Assembly: GCF_900142075.1 (NCBI RefSeq)
Contig: NZ_FQZO01000001.1
Location: forward strand, 744,001 to 808,000
From: Clostridium amylolyticum
GTDB lineage: Bacteria; Bacillota; Clostridia; Clostridiales; Clostridiaceae
Length of the DNA: 64,000 bases
Direction of reading: 5' to 3'
Within the stretch, counting starts at the first letter, position 1. Each line of letters opens with the position of its first letter. Positions 1 through 8,119 of the stretch are shown here, one piece after another. A model generated the notes under the pieces. The model was not told the DNA's origin. It worked only from the letters and a program-made list of their open reading frames with translations, and made no database searches. A program made the translations under genes and the position numbers.

Positions 1-1035
1 ATAATTAAAATGTTAGAGGGCTCTCTAACACTAGGAGAAAGGGTTGTACTTCAAGTTGATACCCAAAGAAGAAATAATATCTGCAAAAACCATACTGCTA
101 CCCATATACTTCACAAAGCACTTAAAGTTATAGTGGGAGAACATGTTAATCAAGCAGGCTCTTATGTAGATGCAGATAAACTTAGATTTGATTTTACGCA
201 TTTTTCCTCCATGACAGAAGAAGAATTAAAAGCTGTAGAAGAGATGGTAAATAAAGAAATAATGGAAGCTAACATGGTTATTACAGATGAAATGACCTTA
301 GAAGAGGCTAAGAACTCTGGAGCTATGGCTTTGTTCGATGAGAAATATTCTCAAAAGGTAAGGGTTGTATCCGTGGGTGATTTTAGTAGTGAATTATGTG
401 GAGGAACCCATGTTAAGAACTCTGGACAAATAGGCTTGTTTAAAATAATATCAGAATCAGGGGTTGCAGCAGGTATTAGAAGAATAGAAGCTATTACCGG
501 TATTAATGCATTGAGATATTTTGAAATTAAGACAGAATTAATCAAAGAAGGTTCACAGATCTTAAAAGCTAGCGAAAAAGAATTTATTAATAAACTTAAT
601 AATGTTGTTTCTGAATTAAAAGAAAAAGAAAAAGAAATTGCAGAATTAAAGCAAAAATTAGTTTCAAGTTCTGAAGATGACATTCAATCCTCTGCAATAG
701 AGGTAAAGGGAGTTAAACTAATTAAAGCTATATTAAATGATATAGATGCTAATTCTCTTAGAGAGTTAGCTGAGAAATTAAGAAATAAGAATGATAATAG
801 TTTAGTAGTACTAGCAAGCATTACAGAAGATAAGGTTAATTTTGTCGCTATGGCTTCAAAAGAAGCTGTATTAAAAGGAGTTCATTGTGGAAAAATAATT
901 AAAGAAATTGCTTCCATTGCTGGCGGTGGTGGTGGTGGAAGACCAGACATGGCTCAAGCAGGGGGGAAATTACCTGAAAAAGCACAAGAGGCTTTGAATA
1001 AAATCCAAACAATATTAGAAACTCTTATTAAGTAG
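1..1035 (+). CDS. alaS: Alanine--tRNA ligase, C-terminal part (5' end outside window)
   Basis: Charges tRNA-Ala with alanine in the cytoplasm. The reading frame is open from base 1, so this is the last 344 residues of a protein normally near 880. The visible part holds the editing domain, with the zinc/editing motifs HTATHILHKA near residue 30 and CGGTHVKNSG near 132. A coiled stretch rich in Lys and Glu follows (about 195-225). The C-terminal DHHA1 domain has the glycine-rich GGGGGGRPDMAQAGG segment near 310. The internal ATG at base 10 is not a real start. It is followed by ireB and ruvX, as in Bacillus and other Firmicutes. The identification is secure from the motifs. Confidence 0.98.
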   Translation: MIKMLEGSLTLGERVVLQVDTQRRNNICKNHTATHILHKALKVIVGEHVNQAGSYVDADKLRFDFTHFSSMTEEELKAVEEMVNKEIMEANMVITDEMTLEEAKNSGAMALFDEKYSQKVRVVSVGDFSSELCGGTHVKNSGQIGLFKIISESGVAAGIRRIEAITGINALRYFEIKTELIKEGSQILKASEKEFINKLNNVVSELKEKEKEIAELKQKLVSSSEDDIQSSAIEVKGVKLIKAILNDIDANSLRELAEKLRNKNDNSLVVLASITEDKVNFVAMASKEAVLKGVHCGKIIKEIASIAGGGGGGRPDMAQAGGKLPEKAQEALNKIQTILETLIK

Positions 1036-1085
1036 TATACTTTTTTGCCAAATTGTTCTATAATTATAATATCAGTTATGTTGCT

Positions 1086-1116
1086 TTGAATAAGGGATAT
1101 AAATTTAGTATATAAT
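1086..1116 (+). promoter_or_regulatory. Candidate sigma-A promoter for ireB-ruvX
   Basis: TTGAAT at 1086-1091 and TATAAT at 1111-1116 are separated by 19 bp (17 bp if TATATA at 1109 is used). The site lies in the alaS-ireB gap, so transcription would begin about 75 nt before the ireB ATG. Seen by eye only. Confidence 0.45.
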
Positions 1117-1152
1117 AAAAATAAAATAAACTTTGCTTACAAAATTAATAGC

Positions 1153-1197
1153 AAGGGGGTGAAGCTACTTAAATTCAATTTAGGTAGCAGTAAAATG
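1153..1197 (+). promoter_or_regulatory. Shine-Dalgarno, hairpin and ATG of ireB
   Basis: AAGGGGGTG (1153-1161) is a near-perfect Shine-Dalgarno but lies 33 nt from the ATG at 1195. The bases between form an almost perfect stem: 1164-1174 pairs with 1178-1188 (11 bp, one G-T wobble, 3-nt loop). Folding removes 25 nt and leaves AA plus AGTAAA, 8 nt, between the Shine-Dalgarno and ATG, which is an ideal spacing. The GTG at 1159 is in frame but overlaps the Shine-Dalgarno and has no ribosome-binding site of its own. Confidence 0.65.
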
Positions 1198-1449
1198 GGT
1201 AATAACGAAAACACTATGCAATTTGATTTCTCACGTAATAAAAAGGATCTTACAAAATCTATTATTACTGAAGTATATAATGCTTTAAGCGAAAAAGGAT
1301 ATAACCCTGTTAATCAGTTAGTGGGTTATTTGTTATCTGGCGATCCTACATACATAACCAATCACAATGGAGCAAGGGCATTGGTTAGAAAGCTGGAAAG
1401 AGATGAGATCCTAGAAGAGGTTATAAAAGCTTACTTAGAAATCAAATAA
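1195..1449 (+). CDS. ireB: IreB family regulatory phosphoprotein
   Basis: Small cytoplasmic protein of 84 residues from the UPF0297 (YrzL/IreB/ReoM) family. In Enterococcus and Listeria its homologues are phosphorylated by the PASTA-domain Ser/Thr kinase and control cell-wall synthesis and cephalosporin tolerance. Visible family signatures are NTMQFDF near the N-terminus, KGYNPVNQLVGYLLSGDPTY in the middle and ARALVRKLERDEI near the end. The Thr of NTMQF is the usual phosphorylation region. An in-frame GTG at 1159 would add 12 residues, but family members begin at MG...ENTMQFDF, so ATG 1195 is chosen. The gene sits between alaS and ruvX as in Bacillus. A terminator follows. The kinase and phosphatase genes are at 49337-51938. 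Confidence 0.96.
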   Translation: MGNNENTMQFDFSRNKKDLTKSIITEVYNALSEKGYNPVNQLVGYLLSGDPTYITNHNGARALVRKLERDEILEEVIKAYLEIK

Positions 1450-1451
1450 AC

Positions 1452-1480
1452 AAAAAGTGCCCTAATAGGCACTTTTTGTT
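1452..1480 (+). terminator. Rho-independent terminator after ireB
   Basis: The stem AAAAAGTGCC / GGCACTTTTT has a 6-nt loop (CTAATA) and ends in a T-run. It begins 2 nt after the ireB stop. The ruvX ribosome-binding site starts only a few bases downstream, so readthrough is probably partial. Confidence 0.85.
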
Positions 1481-1496
1481 TAATAAAGGAGTACTT

Positions 1497-1925
1497 ATGA
1501 GGATAATTGGACTAGATATTGGTGACAAGACCATCGGGGTAGCTGTTAGTGATCCTTTAGGATTAACGGCTCAAGGAATAACAACTATACATCGTAAAGG
1601 TAAAGAAAAGGATGCCTTAGAATTACAAAAAATTATTAATGAATATTCTGCAGAACTAATATTATCAGGATTACCAAAAAATATGAATGGTACTATTGGT
1701 GAGCAAGGAGAAAAAGTAATAAGATTCTGCAACTTTTTAGAAAAAAGATTAAATGTTAAAGTGGAGTATTGGGATGAAAGACTAACCACTGTGGCAGCGC
1801 ATAGAGCTATGATAGAAGCAGATCTTTCTAGGGAAAAAAGAAAAAAGATAGTTGATAAACTAGCAGCGGTTTATATTCTTCAAGGCTATTTAGACAAAAA
1901 TAATTTTAATAAAAGGAGAGAATAA
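1497..1925 (+). CDS. ruvX: RuvX/YqgF family pre-16S rRNA nuclease (putative Holliday junction resolvase)
   Basis: RNase H-fold nuclease of 142 residues. In E. coli it matures the 5' end of 16S rRNA, and it was long annotated as a Holliday junction resolvase. The sequence shows MRIIGLDIGDKTIGVAVSDP with the catalytic Asp near residue 7, then SGLPKNMNGTIGEQ, and the C-terminal DERLTT and D-KLAAVYILQGYL segments. The in-frame ATG at 1476 lies inside the preceding terminator. ATG 1497 follows AAAGGAG with proper spacing and matches the family start. The DUF1292 gene begins 1 nt after the stop, so the two are co-transcribed. Confidence 0.96.
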   Translation: MRIIGLDIGDKTIGVAVSDPLGLTAQGITTIHRKGKEKDALELQKIINEYSAELILSGLPKNMNGTIGEQGEKVIRFCNFLEKRLNVKVEYWDERLTTVAAHRAMIEADLSREKRKKIVDKLAAVYILQGYLDKNNFNKRRE

Positions 1926-1926
1926 C

Positions 1927-2190
1927 ATGGAAAATGAAATAGATACTATTGTCCTTCAAGATGAAGAGGGAAAAGAGATTGAGTTTGAAGTAATAACTAA
2001 ATTAGATATAGAGAAAGATGAGTATATTATAGTAGCTCCTGTAGATGATGAGGATGCAGATGCTATAGCTTTAAAAATAGTAACTGATAGTGAAGGAACT
2101 GAAGTTCTTGTTACTGTAGATGATGAAGAGGAATATGAACTGGTTTTAGAAGCCTATAGCGCAATTTTTTCAGATGAAACATTAAATTAA
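1927..2190 (+). CDS. DUF1292 domain protein (YrzB-like)
   Basis: Acidic 87-residue protein of the DUF1292/UPF0473 family, of unknown biochemical role. Typical features are the N-terminal DEEGKEIEFEVI and the later YIIVAPVDDEDADAIALKI. Nearly a third of residues are Asp or Glu. It follows ruvX with 1 nt between them and a strong AAAGGAGAG ribosome-binding site inside the ruvX end. The alaS-ireB-ruvX-DUF1292 order is widely conserved in Firmicutes, suggesting a housekeeping role, but no function can be read from the sequence. Confidence 0.93.
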   Translation: MENEIDTIVLQDEEGKEIEFEVITKLDIEKDEYIIVAPVDDEDADAIALKIVTDSEGTEVLVTVDDEEEYELVLEAYSAIFSDETLN

Positions 2191-2205
2191 GATAGAGGTA
2201 TAGTT

Positions 2206-2661
2206 ATGTCAAATTTATCTTTAGAAGAGATTAAAAAATTAAAAGATGACTTAAAACAACGTGGCTATAAATTAACACCTCAGAGAAGAGCTATTTTAGA
2301 TGGATTGGTTAAAAATGAAGGAAAGCATCTTACAGTAGAAGAAATATATGATGATGTTAAATTAGAATGCCCTGAAATAGGTTTAGCTACAGTTTATAGA
2401 ACTGTATTATTATTAGAAGAAATGGGCATTATATACAGATTAGATCTGGAAGATGGTTGTGCTAGATATGAGTTGGTCCATGAAAATGAAAACCATAGAC
2501 ACCATCATTTGGTATGCAGCAACTGTGGCAAGGTAATAGAAGTGGAAGGCGATTTGTTAGACACTCTAGAAGTTAATATTGAAAGCAAGTATAATTTTAA
2601 AATTATGGATCATAGCGTTAAGTTCTTTGGCCTTTGTGATGAATGTCAGTCAGAAAATTAA
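2206..2661 (+). CDS. Fur family metal-responsive transcriptional regulator
   Basis: Dimeric metal-dependent repressor of 151 residues. The N-terminal winged helix spans about residues 10-85, with LTPQRRAILDGL and the recognition segment GLATVYRTVLLLEEMG. The C-terminal metal and dimer domain shows the His-rich ENHRHHHLVCSNCGKV cluster and the second Cys pair CDEC near the end; together the four cysteines make the structural zinc site. The sequence cannot settle whether it senses iron (Fur), peroxide (PerR) or zinc (Zur). It lies between the DUF1292 gene and RNase J with short gaps, so it is probably in the same operon. Confidence 0.94.
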   Translation: MSNLSLEEIKKLKDDLKQRGYKLTPQRRAILDGLVKNEGKHLTVEEIYDDVKLECPEIGLATVYRTVLLLEEMGIIYRLDLEDGCARYELVHENENHRHHHLVCSNCGKVIEVEGDLLDTLEVNIESKYNFKIMDHSVKFFGLCDECQSEN

Positions 2662-2686
2662 AAAAAGATAATAAGGAGGGGTGCTG

Positions 2687-4354
2687 ATGAAAAGAGAGAA
2701 AGAAAAAATAAAAATTATTCCTCTAGGCGGTATTAATGAAATAGGTAAAAACCTAACTGCCTTTGAGTACAAAGAGGATATAATAGTTATTGATTGCGGA
2801 CTAAAATTTCCAGATGAAGATATGTTTGGAATTGATATAGTCATACCAGATATCAGCTATTTAATAAAAAATAAAGACAAGGTAAAAGGAATTTTTCTGA
2901 CACATGCCCATGAGGACCATATAGGTGCTCTTCCCTATGTGCTAAAACAATTAAATGTACCTGTATATGGTACTAAATTGACTTTAGGTATAGTGGAAAC
3001 AAAGCTTAAAGAACACGGACTTTTAAGTTCAGTAGAACTAATAAGAATAAATCCAAAAGATATAATTAAACTTGATAGTATGTCTGTAGAGTTTATTAAA
3101 ACAAATCACAGCATTGCAGATTCTGTTGCTATAGCCATTCATACTCCTATTGGTGTTGTTATCCATACTGGAGATTTTAAGGTGGATTATACCCCTATTG
3201 ACGGAGAGATTATAGACTTAGCTAGATTTGCAGAATTGGGTAAAAAAGGAGTGTTAATGCTTTTAGCAGATAGTACAAATGTAGAAAGACCAGGTTATAC
3301 TATGTCAGAAAGCACAGTAGGTAAAACCTTTGAAAACATTTTTTCTACTGCCAAGGGAAGAATCTTAGTAGCTACTTTTGCATCCAATATTCATAGACTT
3401 CAACAGATTATAACAGCTGCTGCAAAACATAATAGAAAGGTTGCTGTTTCTGGAAGAAGCATGGAGAATATAGTTACTGTAGCCCTGGAGCTTGGTTATC
3501 TTGAATTTGAAAAGGAAACCCTTATAAGTGTTGATGCAATAAATAAATACCCACCTGAAAATGTAGTTATTATAACTACAGGAAGTCAGGGAGAGCCAAT
3601 GTCAGCACTCTCTAGAATTTCTAACAATGATCATAAAAAAATTAGTATTATACCTGGAGATTTAGTTATTATTTCAGCATCACCTATTCCAGGAAATGAA
3701 AAACTTATTTCTAAGGTGATAAACCAATTGTTTAAAAAGGGAGCAGAAGTTATTTATGAATCCTTGGCAGATGTGCATGTATCAGGTCATGCTTGCCAGG
3801 AGGAACTTAAACTAATGCATGCCCTAGTTAAACCAAAGTATTTTATGCCAGTACATGGAGAGTATAGACATTTAAAACAACATGCTGAGCTTGCTATTAA
3901 AATGGGGTTACCACAAAATAATGTTATTATTGTGGATAATGGCGATATTATAGAAGTAAGCAAAGATACCCTTCGCAAAAATGGCAGTGTTACATCCGGA
4001 AATGTTTTTGTGGATGGCTTAGGTGTGGGAGATGTAGGAAATATTGTGTTAAGAGATAGAAAGCATCTTTCCCAAGATGGTATACTTACAGTGGTTGTTA
4101 CCATAGAAAAAGAAAGTAGCTCAGTGATTGCAGGCCCTGATTTAATATCTAGAGGTTTTGTGTATGTAAGAGAATCTGAGGACTTAATGGAGCAAGCTAA
4201 AGAAATTGTAAAACAAGTGCTTAAAGAATGTGAAGATAAAGGCATAACTGATTGGGCAACTTTAAAATCAAAGATAAAAGATGGATTAAGAGTTTATCTA
4301 TATGAAAAAACAAAAAGGAAGCCTATGATTTTACCTATTATAATGGAAATATAA
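2687..4354 (+). CDS. rnj: Ribonuclease J (metallo-beta-lactamase / beta-CASP)
   Basis: Ribonuclease J, 555 residues, with endonuclease and 5'-3' exonuclease activity for mRNA decay and rRNA processing. The zinc-binding motif HAHEDHIGALPY lies near residue 75, and DSTNVERPGYTMSE opens the beta-CASP domain. SGRSMENI, TTGSQGEPMSALSR and the late HVSGHA and MPVHGEYRHL motifs are those of RNase J. ATG 2687 is chosen because AAGGAGG ends 7 nt before it; the in-frame GTG at 2681 is too close. Whether it is the J1 or J2 type cannot be decided here. It is followed by about 235 nt with a degraded ORF and a strong terminator. Confidence 0.97.
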   Translation: MKREKEKIKIIPLGGINEIGKNLTAFEYKEDIIVIDCGLKFPDEDMFGIDIVIPDISYLIKNKDKVKGIFLTHAHEDHIGALPYVLKQLNVPVYGTKLTLGIVETKLKEHGLLSSVELIRINPKDIIKLDSMSVEFIKTNHSIADSVAIAIHTPIGVVIHTGDFKVDYTPIDGEIIDLARFAELGKKGVLMLLADSTNVERPGYTMSESTVGKTFENIFSTAKGRILVATFASNIHRLQQIITAAAKHNRKVAVSGRSMENIVTVALELGYLEFEKETLISVDAINKYPPENVVIITTGSQGEPMSALSRISNNDHKKISIIPGDLVIISASPIPGNEKLISKVINQLFKKGAEVIYESLADVHVSGHACQEELKLMHALVKPKYFMPVHGEYRHLKQHAELAIKMGLPQNNVIIVDNGDIIEVSKDTLRKNGSVTSGNVFVDGLGVGDVGNIVLRDRKHLSQDGILTVVVTIEKESSSVIAGPDLISRGFVYVRESEDLMEQAKEIVKQVLKECEDKGITDWATLKSKIKDGLRVYLYEKTKRKPMILPIIMEI

Positions 4355-4359
4355 TCTGA

Positions 4360-4567
4360 TTAAATGATAAAAAATACCTTTACATGCAGTATGAGTCTAA
4401 ATTAACGTTATCATGTGAAGATTTATTGAGAATACTTACTTATGCTATAGGCTTTAAATTAAGTTGGTAATAATGATGCAGTTAAGTTGACTTTTAGTGT
4501 AGTAGATATTAAAATAAAGAATGGTTATTTAAAATTGGATACTATGATAGTATCCAATTTTTTTTAA
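4360..4567 (+). pseudogene. Possible degraded small ORF between rnj and typA
   Basis: Two protein-like stretches lie end to end in different frames. The first runs from 4360 to a TAA at 4468-4470 and reads LNDKKYLYMQYESKL, then a helical LLRILTYAIGFKLSW. The second runs from 4472 to a TAA at about 4565-4567 and reads NDAVKLTFSVVDIKIKNGY, then LKLDTMIVSNFF. Neither has a ribosome-binding site and start joined properly. Together they look like one protein of about 65 residues broken by a one-base frameshift. No family is recognised, and chance is not excluded in AT-rich DNA. Confidence 0.35.
4532..4566 (+). terminator. Strong terminator before typA
   Basis: A perfect 13-bp stem (4532-4544 with 4548-4560) has a 3-nt TGA loop and runs into eight T. 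It ends transcription from rnj and overlaps the 3' end of the degraded ORF. Confidence 0.9.
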
Positions 4568-4591
4568 ACTTAAGATGTCGGAGGAATTATT

Positions 4592-6415
4592 ATGCAATTA
4601 TATACTAGAGACAATATAAGAAACGTAGCAATTATAGCTCACGTAGATCATGGTAAGACTACACTGGTAGATGCTATGTTAAGACAGAGCAATATATTTA
4701 GGGTAAATGAAAAAGTAGATGAAAGAGTGATGGACTCTAATGATCTTGAAAAAGAAAGAGGAATCACAATATTATCTAAAAATACTGCAGTAACCTATAA
4801 TGATGTTAAAATTAATATAGTAGATACTCCAGGGCATGCTGATTTTGGTGGAGAGGTAGAAAGAGTTTTAAAGATGGTGGACTCTGTTATATTAGTAGTG
4901 GACTCTTATGAAGGACCTATGCCTCAAACTAAATTCGTACTGAAGAAGGCATTAGAGTTAAATCTTAAGCCTATAGTAGTCATTAATAAAATAGATAAGA
5001 AAGATGCTAGACCTATTGTAGTTATAGATGAAGTATTTGACTTATTTGTAGAACTAGGTGCCAATGATGAACAATTAGATTTTCCAATTATTTACGCATC
5101 CGCTAGAGAGGGTTTTGCAAGGTATGAACCTGAGGAGGCAAATATAGATATGGTTCCTCTTTTTGAAACCATAATAAATCACGTAGATGCACCTAAGGGT
5201 TATATCGATATGCCTTTCCAAATGCTTATTACCACATTAGACTCAAATGAGTATGTTGGTAAAATTGCCATAGGAAAAATCGAAAGAGGAAGAGTAAAGA
5301 AAAACTCTCAAGTTGCAGTTATAAATCAAGAAGGCAAAATAGTAAATACAAAGGTTTCAAATTTATATGTGTATAATGGATTGAAAAAAATTGAAACAGA
5401 AGAAGCAGCACTAGGAGATATTATTGCCATAAGTGGTTTAGGAGAAGCTAACATAGGAAACACTGTAGCTGATGCCTCTACACCTGAAGCATTACCTTTT
5501 GTTAATATTGATGAGCCGACTTTAAATATGAATTTTATGGTTAATGACTCTCCTTTTGCAGGCAGAGAAGGAACATATGTAACCTCTCGTCATTTAAGAG
5601 ATAGGCTTTTGAAAGAGCTGGAGACCAATGTAAGTTTAAGAGTAAAAGAACTGTCCCCAGATCGCTTTGAAGTAAGTGGAAGGGGTGAACTTCACCTTTC
5701 AATATTAATTGAAACCATGAGAAGAGAAGGTTATGAGTTTCAAGTATCAAAGCCAAGTGTAATTTTTAAAACCATTGATGGAGTTAAATCTGAACCTATG
5801 GAGCATTTAACCATTGATGTTCCTGAAGAATTTATGGGACCTGTTATGGAGAAATTAGGACCTAGAAAAGCAGAGATGGTTAATATGACCTCAGCAATAA
5901 ATGGATATACTAGATTGGAGTTTATAATACCATCCAGAGGGTTAATAGGATTTAGGAATGAGTTTTTAACAGATACCAAAGGAAATGGAATAATGAACCA
6001 CGTATTTAATGGTTATGAAAAATATAAAGGTGATATTCCTGAAAGAAGCAGAGGTTCTTTAGTGGTATTTGAGGCAGGAGAAGCCATTGCTTATGGACTA
6101 TTTAATGCACAAGAAAGAGGTATATTATTTTTAGAGCCAGGTACAGAAGTTTACTCTGGAATGATTGCTGGTGAATGCTCTAGGGCTGAAGATATTGAAG
6201 TTAATGTTTGTAAGAAAAAGCACCAATCCAATACTAGAGCTTCTGGTTCAGATGATTCTCTAAGGCTTACTCCTGCAAGAAAATTTTCTTTAGAGCAGTG
6301 TCTTGAATTTGTTAATGCGGACGAACTCGTAGAAGTTACTCCAAAAAGTATAAGGATGAGAAAAAGAATTTTAGATAGTGGAGAAAGAAAGAGACTAATT
6401 TCAAGAAGTAAATAG
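4592..6415 (+). CDS. typA: Ribosome-associated GTPase TypA/BipA
   Basis: Translational GTPase of 607 residues related to EF-G, acting in ribosome assembly and stress adaptation. G-domain motifs are visible: AHVDHGKTTL (G1) near residue 17, RGITILSKN (G2) near 59, DTPGHADFGGEVER (G3) near 76 and NKIDK (G4) near 130. The later EF-G-like domains include SGRGELHLSILIETMRREG, and the family-specific C-terminal domain follows. The length matches the family. GGAGG lies 8 nt before the ATG. The gene is preceded by a terminator and is 27 nt from mltG, so typA-mltG may be co-transcribed. Confidence 0.98.
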   Translation: MQLYTRDNIRNVAIIAHVDHGKTTLVDAMLRQSNIFRVNEKVDERVMDSNDLEKERGITILSKNTAVTYNDVKINIVDTPGHADFGGEVERVLKMVDSVILVVDSYEGPMPQTKFVLKKALELNLKPIVVINKIDKKDARPIVVIDEVFDLFVELGANDEQLDFPIIYASAREGFARYEPEEANIDMVPLFETIINHVDAPKGYIDMPFQMLITTLDSNEYVGKIAIGKIERGRVKKNSQVAVINQEGKIVNTKVSNLYVYNGLKKIETEEAALGDIIAISGLGEANIGNTVADASTPEALPFVNIDEPTLNMNFMVNDSPFAGREGTYVTSRHLRDRLLKELETNVSLRVKELSPDRFEVSGRGELHLSILIETMRREGYEFQVSKPSVIFKTIDGVKSEPMEHLTIDVPEEFMGPVMEKLGPRKAEMVNMTSAINGYTRLEFIIPSRGLIGFRNEFLTDTKGNGIMNHVFNGYEKYKGDIPERSRGSLVVFEAGEAIAYGLFNAQERGILFLEPGTEVYSGMIAGECSRAEDIEVNVCKKKHQSNTRASGSDDSLRLTPARKFSLEQCLEFVNADELVEVTPKSIRMRKRILDSGERKRLISRSK

Positions 6416-6442
6416 GTTTCTTAGTATAAGGGGGTATTTTTT

Positions 6443-7456
6443 ATGAGAAAAAAAGTGGTCATTGCAGCTATATTTATACTTATTTTACTTTTATCTGGGG
6501 GTTATTTATACTATAATTCCGTAATAAATCATCCGCTAAAGGGAAAAGAAGAAAAAACACAAGTGGTGGTTAATAAAGGTGATACCCTTTATAACGTTTT
6601 AAATAGATTAGATACCCAAGGTAAAATTAAAAATATTTCCATGATAAAAATTCATATTAAATTGAATTCTATAAGCGGAAATATAAAACCTGGTGATTAT
6701 GAAATTAATTCGGATATTTCCTTTGATAATTTAGTAAATGAAATTAAAAAGGGTAATGAAGCAGATAATTCAATAAAAATTACCATACCAGAAGGCTTTG
6801 ATATAGATAAAATTTCTGCGAAAATAGAAGAAGCAGGTCTTTGCAAAAAGGATGATTTTATAAAAGCTGTAAAAGAATATAAACATCCTAACTACATTAA
6901 ATTCTCAAATGAAAAAAGGTATAATATTGAAGGCTTTTTGTTTCCTGATACATACTCTATTAAAAAAGATGCAAAACCTGATGAAATAGTGGATAAAATG
7001 GTTAAAAGGTTTGAAGAAGTTTTAAAAGAATGTGAAAAGGAGTTAAATATATCCCTGCAAGAAAATAAAGTTGAAGAAACTATAAATATTTCAGCTATGA
7101 TAGAAAAAGAAGCAAGGAATAAAGAAGAAATGCCTACTATAGCATCTGTTATCAACAATCGTATAGATAAGAAAATGCCATTGCAAATTGATGCTACTGT
7201 ATTATATGCTTTAGGAAAACATAAGGAAGTGGTAACTTATAAGGACTTAGAAGTGGTTTCGCCTTATAATACTTATAAGATACCATCATTACCAGCTGGT
7301 CCTATAGCTAGTCCGGGCAAAGAAGCTATAAAAGCTGCCATGGCCCCAGCTAAAACAGATTATTTGTATTATCTTTATGATAGTAAAAAAGGTTCTCATT
7401 TCTTTACAAATAACTATAATGAATTTCTAAAGAAAAAGAAGGAATTAGGATATTAA
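6443..7456 (+). CDS. mltG: Endolytic murein transglycosylase MltG (YceG-like)
   Basis: Membrane-anchored lytic transglycosylase of 337 residues that cuts nascent glycan strands inside the chain. One N-terminal membrane segment spans about residues 5-24 (AAIFILILLLSGGYLYY), followed by an extracytoplasmic LysM-like region with KGDTLYNVLNRL near 48. The YceG catalytic domain carries ISAMIEKEA with the catalytic Glu near residue 221. Further hallmarks are INNRIDKKMPLQIDATVLYA, SPYNTY and LPAGPIASPG. It is followed 12 nt later by trmR. In Bacillus yrrL (mltG) also stands directly before yrrM. Confidence 0.97.
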   Translation: MRKKVVIAAIFILILLLSGGYLYYNSVINHPLKGKEEKTQVVVNKGDTLYNVLNRLDTQGKIKNISMIKIHIKLNSISGNIKPGDYEINSDISFDNLVNEIKKGNEADNSIKITIPEGFDIDKISAKIEEAGLCKKDDFIKAVKEYKHPNYIKFSNEKRYNIEGFLFPDTYSIKKDAKPDEIVDKMVKRFEEVLKECEKELNISLQENKVEETINISAMIEKEARNKEEMPTIASVINNRIDKKMPLQIDATVLYALGKHKEVVTYKDLEVVSPYNTYKIPSLPAGPIASPGKEAIKAAMAPAKTDYLYYLYDSKKGSHFFTNNYNEFLKKKKELGY

Positions 7457-7468
7457 CGGAGGTCCTAC

Positions 7469-8119
7469 ATGAATGGAATAACCTACGATTACATGGAGGA
7501 ATATCTTAGAAGCTTACTTTCAGAAAATAATAAGGTTTTAAATGAACTTGAGAGATATGCTAAAAAAAATAATGTTCCCATAGTTCAAAAAGAAACAGCA
7601 CGTTTTTTAGAACTCATGGTATCTATACAAAAACCGAAGAAGATATTAGAGCTTGGAACAGCCATAGGATATTCTGCTATATTAATGAGTGAAGCTATGA
7701 ATAATAATGTTTCTATAACATCTATTGAGCGGGATGCATCAATGATTGAGGAAGCTAATGCTAATTTCAGTAAATATGGCTATAGAAATATAGATATATT
7801 GGAAGGCGACGCATTAGAGATACTGGAATCCTTAGATGATAAATATGATCTTATATTTATGGATGCAGGAAAAGGGCATTATAATCATTTTCTGCCAAAT
7901 TGTTTAAGGTTACTATCTCAAGAAGGGATCATTATTGCAGATAATGTATTATTTAGAGGTATGGTTGCAACCAACGATCTTCTAAAAAGAAGAAAAATTA
8001 CCATAGTAAAACGTATGAGAAAATATTTGGAAGAAGTAAATAAAGATACTGATTTAATAACCTCTGTGATTCCTATGGGAGATGGAATAGCAGTTACAAA
8101 AAGGAGGTCAAAAAGTTGA
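7469..8119 (+). CDS. trmR: tRNA 5-hydroxyuridine O-methyltransferase TrmR (YrrM-like)
   Basis: SAM-dependent O-methyltransferase of 216 residues. B. subtilis YrrM (TrmR) methylates 5-hydroxyuridine at tRNA position 34 to give mo5U. The SAM-binding motif ILELGTAIGYSAILM lies near residue 52, the acidic loop SIERDASMIEEA near 83 and the active-site metal segment DLIFMDAGKGHY near 127. The specific assignment rests on the neighbourhood: the next gene is the U32 peptidase family member of the same pathway, and its start overlaps this stop. Without that context it would be annotated only as a class I O-methyltransferase. Confidence 0.9.
   Translation: MNGITYDYMEEYLRSLLSENNKVLNELERYAKKNNVPIVQKETARFLELMVSIQKPKKILELGTAIGYSAILMSEAMNNNVSITSIERDASMIEEANANFSKYGYRNIDILEGDALEILESLDDKYDLIFMDAGKGHYNHFLPNCLRLLSQEGIIIADNVLFRGMVATNDLLKRRKITIVKRMRKYLEEVNKDTDLITSVIPMGDGIAVTKRRSKS

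Noticed and set aside
1159..1194. N-terminal extension of IreB from GTG 1159
   Set aside because: GTG overlaps the Shine-Dalgarno, has no ribosome-binding site of its own, and the added residues do not fit the family start.
3787..4245. 152-codon reverse ORF inside rnj
   Set aside because: Ser/Thr/Leu-rich shadow with no ribosome-binding site or homology. The forward frame is a secure RNase J.
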